Source of the DNA: Trachelipus rathkii
Lineage: Eukaryota > Arthropoda > Malacostraca > Isopoda > Trachelipodidae
Reading direction: 5' to 3'
Assembly (NCBI GenBank): GCA_015478945.1
Contig: JABUQX010002740.1
Span: 1-22,500, forward strand
DNA length: 22,500 bases
Part shown: positions 10,816 through 21,399 of the stretch, piece by piece
Layout: each line of letters starts with the position of its first letter
Position numbering within the stretch: position 1 is the first letter of the stretch
Translations under genes and position numbers: made by a program
Notes under the pieces: generated by a model
Told to the model about the DNA's origin: nothing
Databases searched by the model: none
Seen by the model: the letters and a program-made list of their open reading frames with translations, nothing else

Positions 10816-11465
10816 TTTGATACAAATATAGTCATTTTTAGATGAAAACACAGACACAAAAATACACAGAACAATTGTTTATATTGTAAAGTTAAGGATA
10901 TTAAAAGAATATTAATGTAAATTTTTTTTATTTTTTATAAATAAATCTTTTTTTATTAAATATACTTTTTATTCACCCCATTTTGTATTTTTTTTAAAAG
11001 CAAATATAGTTTATACATTAATAAGGCACGCCCCAATTTTTTGGTTGAAAAAATTAGATTAAAGAAAAGGACTTTTAGGAATGGTCTAGGTGGGTAAATT
11101 TTTTAACAGGTGCTCTTTGGTTATATTTTTACATGAGAGGTTATGTGTTTGTTACACTATCAGGAATATAATCTCCAAATTGTGAAAAATTACCGAGTGA
11201 CGGAGTTTTATTAAATAATTTTTCATGAAGTCTCTAGGAAGAACTAGTTGACTAGCCTAGACAAGATGTTAAAACTTTTTTTCTAAGATAGAAAATAATA
11301 ATATAAATTTTGCAAAATTCACTAGAAACACTCTAAATAGAACTGATTTATAACCCGTAACAAAAAAGTTAATAAAAGTAAAGAACCTTTGAGAAAAATG
11401 GCTTGGGTACAAAAGCTCCCTAGTCGACCGCGGACGTGGGCCTCAGCATGCCGGGAACTGGGGGG
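10816..11465. other. Distal part of the insertion, non-coding
   Basis: This is AT-rich complex sequence with no useful frame, ending in an unusually GC-rich stretch (11404-11465) that includes CGACCGCGGACG and a final run of six G directly before TTAA. The GC-rich terminal stretch stands out against its surroundings and supports an element end here. Confidence 0.45.
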
Positions 11466-11542
11466 TTAATTTACATTTAATCCTCATATATTTAATTTTT
11501 ATTTATTCCGTAAGTTTATATTTGTCTAAAGTTTTTTATTTT

Positions 11543-11665
11543 AAAACTTTTTATTTATAAAAATTTTCTTGTTTTAAAAAATATTTTAAAACTTTTTATT
11601 TATAAAAACTTTATTTGTTTATTTTAAAAAATTATTTAAAAACTTTTTATTTATATAAATTTTAT
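11543..11665. repeat. Three copies of a 45-50 bp AT-rich tandem repeat
   Basis: The string AAAACTTTTTATTTATA starts near 11543, 11588 and 11639, spacing 45 and about 50 bp, followed each time by AAAxxTTT. A related single copy occurs near 14295. The right arm shows only a diffuse version near 19010-19055. Confidence 0.65.
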
Positions 11666-12099
11666 TTATTTTGTTTATAAACATTTTGTTTTAACTACAA
11701 ATTTTTTTTTTTTTAAAGAAACATGTACTTCACTGACCCTAAATCAGTAAAGCAGTAGCGTAAGCGCCTAGCACCCCCTCTATACCCTGCCATTCCAGGG
11801 CTTGCTCTATTGATTTACTGATTTACGGCATATTTTTGCCATGTATTAAGCATAAACATAACAAAATAAGTTCTTTTTGTATGAGCATAACATATAATTA
11901 TTAAAAACATTTTATGGTTTTACTAAATTTTTAATTCTTTTATTAAAAATAATAGCAATAATTGATTAAAATCATATTTTATTGTCAATGCTATTAAAAA
12001 CATTACATTAAAAAAGAAGTTCTTATGTATGATTTCAACATAAATGTTATTAAAATCTTTTTATTCTTTAATATATATGGCATAAAAATAACATACATA

Positions 12100-14340
12100 A
12101 CACACCTTATGTGTGAATAAACAGTTAACAATAACAAAATTCACTGCATAATACCTGCAAAGTAGTTGACAGCACCTTGCAAAACTTAACTTATACCTAC
12201 TTTCCAAAATAACTCAAGCATATCTGTGCTAATTTTCTCTATCATAGAAATATTTAAGAAAACTTTAAAAGAATGTACCATGATCTAAATATCTATCACT
12301 CTAAACGATAAATAAATGTCACGGTAAACTAGCTAACATTGCCTAAAAAACCCAGACTAACCTCACTTTCACCAACATATCAAAATAAATTTAATATTAA
12401 CTTTGGGAATATTTAACAAAAACATAAAAAAAATTTAACATAACCTAACCTAAATATCACATTGAGCACCGAATAAATGATAAGATAACAAAGTTTTAAC
12501 TTGACAAATGCTGTAAACATAAAAAAAATTATCATAACCGACATAACATAGCTTGACCTAAGAACATAACGTGTCTTAACATACCAGATATCCCTTATGT
12601 AGAAATAAACTACTTTCATTAACAAAGTTCTCTTTTTATCAAAGGTAAAGTGACTATTATTGCCTAAAAAACTCAAACTAACCTCACTTTCCCAGCATAC
12701 CAATATAATAATATAACCTAAACTAAAAACATAACATACTTGACATATCATGTCTACGAATAAATTAACCATTAGCAAAGTTACCTCGATGTCTACTACA
12801 AATAAGCTATCATCATCAAGCATAACTCAACATAATCTAACCTTGCAGTCATATCTATGTCACTTCATTGTTAATTTAACATTAACATTGTAATATTTAG
12901 CAAAAACGTAACAAAAATTTATCATAACCTAACCTAATTATCATATTGTTCAACGAATAAATGCAAACATATCAAAAATTTCTCCAGCTTCACTAAAGCT
13001 AACATAAACTAATAACATAACGAATCATAACATACCCAACATGCCTTACGTATGAATAAAAATTGCTTCCATTAACAATGTTCACTGCTTATTAATTGGC
13101 AAGTAACTAGCATTCCCCATAAAACTTAACATATCTCGAATTTTTCCTATCGTAACTGCAACAAATCATTTCTAATTTAACATACTATGGGTAATTCAAA
13201 TCATTTTTAAGTATCATTATAGATCTACTATTGCATAAAATATGTTCTTTTGCATGATCACAACGTAATTTTATTTTTTAAGGTTTATTTCATTAAAATA
13301 GTTATAATTTAAATTACTTGCCATGCGAATAAATGCCTATCTATTCAGCAAAAAATTCAAATGGCTTACACGTAAATAAGTTATCAAACACCAAGCATAC
13401 CTTCCCTATTCATACTATTCGTCCAGCATACTGCTACATTACAATGTTATTTGCGTCACTCATAGTAACTTTAACAAACTTAGCAGAAAAACTATATATA
13501 CATTAAAAATATTACTTTTGGCGATTTTCTATTGTTAATCTAAAACAACTTATCCACAGACGACAAATAAGATGCTAACTGAACAAGTTTTAAACTTGAA
13601 AACACTAATAAATAACACACAAACTAAAAACATAAGAATACTTAGCATATCCTGTAACGAACAAACTGTACCATTAAGCAAGAGTTACCTGGTAGTATTA
13701 AGGGCACAATTATGATGTTCCATACCTATGCCAGAAACTTCACCCTAAGCCTCTACCATGGCATTCTATGCTATATCACTGTAATGTTACGTTTAAAAAT
13801 TAACATTTGCACCATTTAACAAACGTAACAAAAATTTCCAAACTTAATCCAAATAACAACACTGACTAGGATAAATTTTTAGCAATAACAAAATTTTTAG
13901 CGTTAACTAAAGCTTACATAACATAACCTGAACAATAATACTTAATGAGTCACAACATAACCATTACACCTTAAGCCACGATAAACACGCAATCATTAAC
14001 TGTTTTCCTTTCTTATTAAGGAGAGTACTAACATTTACTAAAAAACTCAGCGACTACTTCCCTTCCAGCTATCAATATAATAATATCACCTTAAACTAAA
14101 AAGTCATTATCAATTAACTGCAAGTATTCTAACATCTCTGCCAAAACATTACTATTCACACTTTTTACCACATATCTCTAACATACAGTTTTTTACGAGC
14201 ACCATTAGTTAAATTATTAACGGTTAGTAAAAAAACTATTTACGTAACCTATTAAATATCGGTTTTTCAAAGTTCATAGTATTATATATTATTAAAAACT
14301 TTTTATTTTTAAAAAAATTTATGACACTTTTTGTCAGTTA
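12100..14340 (+). repeat. Degenerate satellite-like tandem units of about 450-490 bp (left arm)
   Basis: Long-period repeats are visible. TAACCTAACCTAA with its flanks (AAAAA(T)TTATCATAACC before, ATAT/TATCA(C)AT and GAATAAATG after) occurs at 12441 and 12925, 484 bp apart, and a decayed form near 13830. A second anchor, ATTAACAAAGTTC with GAATAAA upstream, occurs near 12130, 12617, 13067 and 13993, giving steps of about 487, 450 and 926 (about two units). Shorter, irregular recurrences of GAATAAAT followed by AACAAAGTT suggest internal subrepeats. No protein is encoded. Confidence 0.65.
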
Positions 14341-14460
14341 GGGTTATCATTAAAGTTCGGAGCTTAGGGGTATTGCGCAATGTTAAATAACTTTTATCTC
14401 ATCTCTGAAATAGGTCAGTTTAAGGTGTTAGTACACGCATATCGGCTGCTAAATTCTTCC

Positions 14461-14928
14461 TTAGGTAAGAATAATAATAATAATATATGGTAATAATAAA
14501 TACTAACAACGGTATTAGTAGGTGGGTGAAAATTAAATAATAACAATAATTGAAAATAATATATAAAAAATAATAATAATATAATAATATATAATAATAT
14601 AATAAATAATAAAATAATAATAATTAATAAAATATAATAATAAAATAATGATAATAATAATATAATAATAATATAAATAATAATAATAATAATTAATAAT
14701 AAAATAAATATATTATAATATAATAAAATAATAATATATAATAATGATAATAAATAATTAACAATTACTAATAAAATAATAAATAATAACAATAATTACT
14801 AATAATAATGTTATAATAATAAATAATAATGAATAATATATAATAATAATATAATAATAATAAAATAATAATAATAATAATAATATAATAATATATAATA
14901 ATAATAATAGATATATGATAGAGAATAA

Positions 14929-15023
<95 letters not shown>

Positions 15024-15218
15024 GCAATAAAGATGATTAATAATAATAATCATAAATCATAATAATAATAAATAATAATAATTAATAAATATAATAATAA
15101 ATATAATATAAATATATATAATAATAATATAATAATAATAATATAATATAATAATAATAATACATAATAATTAATAAATAAAATTAATAGTATTACATAT
15201 TTCTAATAATATAATAAT
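14461..15218 (+). repeat. (TAA)n/(AAT)n microsatellite, left of centre
   Basis: About 750 bp of TAA-based repeat, imperfect on both sides and perfect for about 31 units from 14930 to 15022. It mirrors the TTA repeat at 15595-15935 on the right. The isoleucine-, leucine- and tyrosine-rich translations of the minus strand are products of the repeat. Confidence 0.95.
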
Positions 15219-15221
15219 AAT

Positions 15222-15592
15222 AATGTTTCTTAGATGTAGACTATGCAACATATAAAAATTAATGAAAATAAATTAGAATTATATTAAATATTATTGTTTA
15301 TTTTTCTTTAAAAAACATTGAAATTAATGTTTCCAGATAGAATAACATTGAGGCGAATTTTTTTACAAGAAACAAAACAACGATTAAAAGGCTTCCATAC
15401 AATCCGATATGTTTCTAATCAGATCTATGAAAGCTCTTAGTTAGTTAAGGTTTTTTAAAGCAAAAAACACTTATTTACAATTTTTTTAAAAACATTATTT
15501 CTATGTATTTTAAGGAAAAGAATATAATTTATACTTAATTTACCATTATGCAATTTGTATATTTGATTTTCTTCAAGACTTCATTATACTAG
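15222..15592. other. Central spacer of the inverted repeat
   Basis: About 370 bp of AT-rich complex sequence between the TAA and TTA arrays. I could not find a self-matching extension of the arms inside it, so it is the loop if the arms pair. No open frame or RNA gene is recognised. Confidence 0.6.
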
Positions 15593-15594
15593 TT

Positions 15595-15655
15595 CATTAT
15601 TATTATATTATTATTTATTATATATTATTCTTATTTTATATTATTATTATTATTA

Positions 15656-15692
<37 letters not shown>

Positions 15693-15935
15693 TTATTATC
15701 TTTTTGACTTTATATATTATTTGTTATTTATATTTATTATTTTGAAAAGTTATCACTTAGGTTTTTACCTGCTAAGTGTTTCATATAATTATTATTATAT
15801 TATTATATATTATCTATAATTATTATTATACTTAATGAATTGTAATTTATTATTATAATTCTTTTTTATTATTTATTATTTTATGATTTATTAATTCATT
15901 TATTATTCATTATTTATATATTATATTATTACATA
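15595..15935 (+). repeat. (TTA)n/(ATT)n microsatellite, right of centre
   Basis: This is a TTA-based repeat, perfect for about ten units at 15661-15691 and imperfect elsewhere, in reverse-complement orientation to the TAA array on the left. It is about half as long as its left counterpart and is interrupted by complex sequence near 15690-15790, including a short hairpin. Confidence 0.93.
15754..15778. other. Short perfect hairpin in the TTA array
   Basis: CACTTAG (15754-15760) pairs with CTAAGTG (15772-15778), and GGT/ACC can extend pairing inside the loop. It stands out because it contains G and C in a nearly pure A/T block. Confidence 0.5.
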
Positions 15936-16079
15936 TATATTTACCCTACAAGATTTAGAGGATTTATCTTTGGTATTTTACTACCACCTTCTATAAAACT
16001 GACCATATGGCAGAAGTGCAACAAGAGGTTTTTTTGATATGACCCGCAATTAGTCTAAATGATTTTATTCTTTGCTTAA

Positions 16080-19000
16080 ATTTTAAAAATTAAAGTTAAA
16101 TATTAAATATATGAAGTTTTGAAAAACGTTATTTAATAGGTAAGAATATATAAGTTTATACTAAAGGTTTGATTTAAAAGTTACTATGGTGCTGTAAAAT
16201 AACTCTGTAATGTTAGAGATATGTAACAAAAAATGTAAAGGTATGAATACGTTAAGTTTTGGAATATGATGTTAGGTACTTGCAGATATTATACATTGAA
16301 CTTTTTTAGTTTAGGCGATATTATTACATTGATATGCTGGGAAGGTGACGTTAGTTTGAGTTTTATACGTAATGTTAGTTACTCTCCCTTTAATAGGAAG
16401 AAAACATTGTTAATGAATGCAGTTTTATTCGTGTTTAAGGTGTATTTGGTATGTTGTGACTCATTATATTCTTTGTTCAGGTTAGGTTATGTAAGCTTTA
16501 GTAACGCTAAAACTTTGTTATGGTAACATTTATTTGTTGATCAGTGTGTTATTTGGATTTATTTATGATAAATTTTTGATAAGTTTTTGTTAAATGGTGC
16601 GATGTTAATGTTAAATTAACATTCCAGTGATATAAATATAAATGGACGGTATGGCTAGGTTGAGTTTTGCATGATGAGGACATCATATTTTCCTTATTCA
16701 TACAGGTAACTTTGCTATTGGTTACAGTTTGTTCGTAGGCAAGATACGCTAAGCATGTTATGTTTTTAGTTTGGGTGTTATTATACTAGTTTTATAGATG
16801 TTAAATCTTTATGTTAGCATTTATTTGTCGGTCTGTGATAAGTTAGTTTAAATTACAATGAAAATCCAAAGTTCATTTTTTAATATATATATTTTTTGGT
16901 AAGTTTTGTTAAAAGTTACTAGGATGATGCAAAATAACACTGTAATGTTAGAGTTATGCTGGAGAAAGTGTGAATAGGAAAGATTTTTGCTTGGCTTCGT
17001 TGATAAACTCTAAATATTTTTGTTTATACCTAACCGTTATCTTACTATTTTATTATTGTTTACTCGTCTGTACACCTCCGTCGCTGGATCTGCTTCATAT
17101 CTACTACTTGTATCGTTTAACAGGCACTATGAATTTTTTTCACATAAATAGGCAGTCATTTATTCGCATGCAAGGGAATATGTTAATATATGCTATTATT
17201 CATGAACTAAACATTAAAAGAATAAATTACGCTGTGAATCTGCAAAAAGAACATATTTTTATGCATTAGTAGATCCATAATGATACTTAAAAATGATTTT
17301 TAATTAGGATAGTATGTGCAAATTAGCAATGACATGTTCGCAGTTATGATAGGAACAATGGGGTGATATTGTAGTTTTGATGGCGAGCAATACTAGTTTA
17401 TCCCATTTAGATCAAGCAGTGGACATCTGTCTATAATTGGACAACAATCTTTGTATTCATACGTAAGGATTTGATTGGGTATGTTATCGATTATTTCATA
17501 GTTATTGTTTATGTTTTGTATATGTTAGCTTTAGTTAAGCTGAAAAATTTTTTGATATGTTTGCTTTGTATTCGGCATTGAACAGTGTGATAACTTTGGT
17601 TTAGGTATATGTTACTTTTTGATTTCCGTTTTTTGCTAAATATTACAATTTTAAATGCAAATTTACATTTGAAGTTGACATAAGATATTGGCTGCAAGGG
17701 TTAGATTATGTTTAAGTTTTGGCTTGATGACGATAAGCTTATTTGCAGTAGAATAGAAGGTAAAATTTTGCAATAGTTACCAGTTTATTTGTAGACATTA
17801 ATTATTATCAAGTATGTTTGTTTTTATTTAGGTGATATAAGTATTGTTAGTGGTTTTAGTTTAGGTGATTATTAGTAATGTACTATGGTTTCTAGGGTCT
17901 CAGGTTTTATTATTAAATTGAATATGCTCTGAAAGTAAGGTTAGTTTTTTTTTTGCAGTTTTTTTTAGTAATTTTTTCACTTTACCTATGATAAAAAGAG
18001 AACATTTTAATGAAAGTAGTTTATTCGTTACATAAGTATATCTCGGTATGTTTGAACACGTTATGTTCTTAGTTCAGGTTATGTTATATTTGTTATGATA
18101 ATTTTTTTATGATAATTTTTTTATGTTTACAGAAGTTTTCAAGTTTAAAACTCTTGTTGATGTAATTTCACTTTTATTTCATGTATTTCCGGTGTCACGT
18201 GATGTTAAGTTAGGTTATTGTTAAATTTTTGTTACGTTTTCTGTTAGAAATTCCCAATGTAATGTTAAAATTTACTTTGATATGTTGGTAAAAGTGAGGA
18301 CAGTTTGAGTTTTTTTAGGCAATGTTAACTAGTTTACCGTGACATTTATTTATCGTTTAGAGTGATACATTTGGTACATTTTTGTAAAGTTTCGTTAAAT
18401 ATTTTTATGATAGAGAAAATAAGCACAGATAATATGGGGTTATGTTGGAAAAGTTAGGTTGCTAGGTTAAGTTTTCTGTAATGTGTTTTTAACTACTTTG
18501 CTCAGGTCATTATGCAGGTGAATTATTGCTTATTGCTAACTGTTATTCACACATGTGTGATTGGAATGTCATTTTATCTGCTATAAATATTAAAGAATAA
18601 AAAGATTTTAATGAGCATTATGTTTGAAATAATAATAAGACATGGTTTTTATGATGTTTTTAATTAGCATTGACCACTAAATTGACTTTAATTACTTGTT
18701 CTATTATGTTTTTAATAGTAAAACTGACAAATTTAGGGAAAAAAAAGTTTTTAAATAATTATATGTTTATGCTCTTACAAAAAATAACGTTAATTTTTAT
18801 TTTTGCTTAATACATAAGCAAAAATATGACGTAACAGCAGTACGGCGCTGCATATAGCATCGATTTCAACAATCTCAACAAGACCACAAAGCCAAGTATT
18901 CTTTGATACTGGTTTTAAATGCTTTACTGCAAGTTTGAGTCGTGAGGTAACTTTTTCTTAAATAAATTTCTTAAAATTTTTAGTTAAAAACAATTTTTAC

Positions 19001-19271
19001 AAATACAAAGTTATAAAAAAAATTTTACATATAAATAAAAAGTATTTAAAGTATTAAGGTAATTATATATTAAATTTTAATTAAAAGCTATTGCTATTAT
19101 TTTAAAATTATGAAAATAAAGTTCTTTATATATAAAAAAGGGTTTTAAAATTAAACAAAATATTTTCCAAAATATAATCTTACGAAATAAATAAAAATTT
19201 AAATACACGAAGTACGTAAACTGTAAATTACAATTATTGACAAAAAAAATTAAATATGAAAGCAACACCGG
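16080..19271 (-). repeat. Large inverted repeat, right arm, inner segment
   Basis: This is the inverted partner of 11470-14360, with the anchors listed there. The + strand is G- and T-rich and C-poor. Relative to the left arm it carries an extra stretch of about 90 bp near 17030-17115, and it lacks the 4.6 kb block found on the left. Short peptides that can be translated here (near 16266-16526 and 16970-17269) have no domain character, and the matching left-arm DNA does not keep the frame, so I do not call genes. Confidence 0.88.
16110..18560 (-). repeat. Degenerate satellite-like tandem units (right arm)
   Basis: This holds reverse-complement counterparts of the 450-490 bp left-arm units. 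GTTAGGTTAT occurs near 16481 and 18208, and AACTTTG(T/C)TA with ATTTATT recurs near 16512, 16705 and elsewhere. Order and spacing follow the left arm, so the tandem structure existed before the arms diverged. Confidence 0.6.
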
Positions 19272-19334
19272 TTAATGGTTTCAATATTAAATAAAAAAAA
19301 AAAAAATAAATTCTTAAACTTTAACATGAAAATT

Positions 19335-19416
19335 TTACTTTAACTTTAACTTTAGCTTAACTTTAATCCTAACTCTAACTTTAACTTTACTTTAATTCTA
19401 ACTTTAACTTTAATGA
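19335..19416 (+). repeat. Degenerate (CTTTAA)n hexamer repeat
   Basis: Units of CTTTAA and TAACTT recur about a dozen times with substitutions. The left arm shows a strongly decayed version (AGTTAA-like) at about 6697-6780, which helps confirm the alignment of the arms. Confidence 0.8.
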
Positions 19417-19496
19417 TGAACAGGTTTTCTATTAAATAAAATGCCATCAGTTGACAATAAATTGTTAGGACTATATGTATAAAATTCAGATCACAC

Positions 19497-19557
19497 AAAC
19501 ACCCACACGCACGCACACACACACCCACCACACACAATACACACACACACACACAAC
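19497..19557 (+). repeat. (CA)n microsatellite, right arm
   Basis: About 60 bp of CA repeat with interruptions (CG, CCA, AT). It is the inverted counterpart of the shorter TG repeat at 6597-6613. The Thr/His- and Val/Cys-rich translations of it are artefacts. Confidence 0.92.
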
Positions 19558-19882
19558 CATCTTTGTACATGGGCTTGATAGTAGATCATTAAAAAGGTCG
19601 AGTTGCACAGCTTTGACTAAGCGCATTAGTTGCTTGCAACTTTTGAATGCCGAATGTTATGACTAGAGAGTAACCAATTTAAGTTCTCTGTGTAAGTTTC
19701 ATATATTTGGTGCACAATGGCTTTGTTAAGAGCGTAGGTCTATGTAATTTAATTAACTTATCGCCCTTTAAAATTTCATGTTAAGGGACAAGGTTTTGGG
19801 GTTTAGCCCCATCTCCTGAGGTCCTAGGACACTTAGAGCGTTATTTAAAACATATGTTATTCATGCTCTACATCACTGAAAA

Positions 19883-20005
19883 CATATATAATTATATATA
19901 TATTATACTATATATTATATTATATATATATTATATATATATATATATTTATATAAGTATATTATTTATATATTAATATAATACAATATATATATTTATT
20001 ATTAT
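19883..20005. repeat. (TA)n array specific to the right arm
   Basis: About 120 bp of TA repeat splits a block that is continuous on the left. There the sequence runs from GCACCATAATATTGGTATCC through CTTTATATGTTTTCAG without interruption (6243-6281). The expansion therefore arose after the arms separated, probably from the TATATG seed. Confidence 0.85.
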
Positions 20006-20221
20006 AGGATACTAATATTATGGTGCATGTACCTGATTACTAACTCGTTACGCACCGTTCCGAAACCGGTGACTGTACAGATCCACTGCAAATCACTCAC
20101 TTTGCTACGACACAAAACCGGACTTCTTCCTTCCATCCCTCTCTTTTCTCCCGGATAATGCACTCTGTGCATTCTTTACTCCTGCTCTAGCACCGATTTC
20201 CGAATCCGGCTTCATTTGCTC

Positions 20222-20340
20222 TTCATATGAGACTTTTCTTAACTCTTCTTTTTATTCCTTTTCTCCTTCCTTCTTCATTTTATTCTTCTCCTTCTTCATC
20301 TGCCCTTCACTCTGTGCTTTTTTTTTTTCTTTTTCAACTG
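20222..20340 (+). repeat. Polypyrimidine tract (right arm copy)
   Basis: This is the C/T-rich counterpart of the left-arm polypurine tract at 5941-6060, built of CTTC, TTCT and CCTT units. It ends at a run of T before the block that matches about 5880-5935 on the left. Confidence 0.85.
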
Positions 20341-21091
20341 ACACAAATCTTCTGAACGGGAACCTCAAACTCATTTTGGGGGTTATGAAACCCCTATCTC
20401 TAAGTATATATCCTTTCTAAACAGTATCATAAAACACACCTCGAATTGTCTCCAACTATGGAACTGGAGCCATGTAAGTCCAGTCTTGGCTCCATCCTCA
20501 GCTCCAAGCTCCGGCTCATATGTTCCGGCTATTAATGCAAACTCATTAATCTATTATATTCGTTCTCTTTTATCCACTCACCAATTTCGCCTTCTAAGTC
20601 CTATTCCCAGGGTTTTGCGGCTCCTGACTCCCTCACCTCCTTGGACGTAGCGACGTGAAACCCTCCGGGAAGGCAGGCAGCACCTTCAACCACGGTTGGC
20701 CAGTTTGAAGAGATATCATAATAGAAACCGCTTTACAAAAGTGCTAAAACTATTACATGAACACCGCCCTACACCTGTGCCAAATGCGGTAATATGTTGC
20801 TTCGATCCCTTGATAGAAACTAGAAGGAATCGATCGCAGACCTTCAAACAAAGGGTTAGAACACTATGCTTTTGGGAACCCACACTGCACGATAACCTCC
20901 AGGCACCATGCTCTGAATTCCTGTTCAAAACAACGGGAAATTACAAATCGGCAACTCAAAACAATACTGGTAACACAACGCTTGGACTCTGCTAGCTCAA
21001 GAAATTAAAAAAAGTTGCATCGGTTGCATTTTAGAAAAGGGGTAGACGGTACTAACTCATTCTAACACCATGTCAGAGAGTAACTTCGAAT

Positions 21092-21324
21092 ACCGTTATC
21101 TAAACCAGCGCTTTATCGACTTCCCGTTATACCTTATCAACATAGGTTAGACACTATACTCGGGATATCTCCAGCTGAAATACGATATAAACAAATGCTA
21201 AAAAGCATTAGAAAGGGCGGCGGGGCGGTCTTAAACCATGGTATGGTGCCACGATTCCCGTTATAAATCACGGCAATCGACTCCCATACCTCTATACCAT
21301 TAGAGTTAGACACCCTATATCTGG
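21092..21324 (-). repeat. Degenerate terminal tandem repeats (right)
   Basis: Two related copies about 161 bp apart (21092-21167 and 21253-21324) match the left terminal repeats in reverse complement. They share the ATCGACT(T)CCC, TTAGACAC and CCCGTTATA motifs. The palindromic core is degraded here (CTAACCTATGTTGATAAGGTATA on the minus strand of the first copy). A partial third copy lies at 20853-20880, opposite 5457-5477. Confidence 0.6.
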
Positions 21325-21399
21325 CTAATATTCCGTGGTGTAGTACTATTACATGCTTAGACAGCTTAGAACTGTTGACATCACATAAATAGCCTATGT

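Larger units (their letters stand above)
6871..11465 (+). mobile_element. Candidate old piggyBac-type insertion flanked by TTAA
   Basis: This 4.6 kb block interrupts the left arm. It is bounded by TTAA at 6867-6870 and 11466-11469, the target duplicated by piggyBac-superfamily elements. Its right end is a run of six G before TTAA, resembling the CCC-start ends known for that family. The left end (GCACCTCGTGCGG) does not match the right end base for base, so intact terminal inverted repeats are not shown; a weak subterminal match (GCGGTTTCGACTTGG against GCGGTCGACTAGGG, reverse complement) is possible. A broken piggyBac transposase lies inside. The right arm keeps one TTAA at 19272-19275 as the likely empty site. 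The length exceeds a usual piggyBac element (about 2.5 kb), partly because of TA expansion at 10048-10815. AT-rich DNA has many TTAA sites, so the exact borders are tentative. Confidence 0.5.
11470..14360 (+). repeat. Large inverted repeat, left arm, inner segment
   Basis: This segment matches the reverse complement of 16080-19271. The strongest block is 12296-12385 against 18276-18367, nearly identical by eye over about 90 bp. Other anchors are CATATTTTTGC and ATGTATTAAGC (11829-11850), ATGAGCATAACATATAATTATT (11881-11902), ATAATGATACTTAAAAATGA (from the reverse strand, near 13200) and TGTTAGAGATATGT (reverse strand, about 14170). The + strand is A- and C-rich and G-poor, while the right arm is T- and G-rich, as expected for an inverted copy. 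No coding frame is credible here. Confidence 0.88.

Noticed and set aside
12441..12453. Possible telomere sequence
   Set aside because: Only two complete CCTAA units occur at each site, inside longer repeated units. This is not a telomere array, and any link is at most historical.
12413..12823. 136-codon minus-strand frame
   Set aside because: It spans most of one tandem satellite unit. Neighbouring units and the right-arm copy do not keep it open, and the residues follow the T/G-rich base composition.
14415..15053. Three overlapping minus-strand open frames rich in Ile, Leu and Tyr
   Set aside because: They are direct translations of the TAA/TTA microsatellite, which has no stop in those frames. 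The composition is that of the repeat and not of a membrane protein.
16266..17269. Two plus-strand frames of 86 and 99 codons
   Set aside because: They lie in satellite-like DNA whose left-arm partner has frame-breaking indels. The translations are hydrophobic, following T-rich composition, and show no domain.
19352..19666. Frames translating to Val/Cys-rich or Thr/His-rich peptides
   Set aside because: They are translations of the CA/TG microsatellite and the CTTTAA repeat.
20696..20995. 99-codon plus-strand frame in the right arm
   Set aside because: The left-arm counterpart shares only a six-residue stretch after translation, and indels between the arms break the frame, so the DNA is not evolving as coding sequence.
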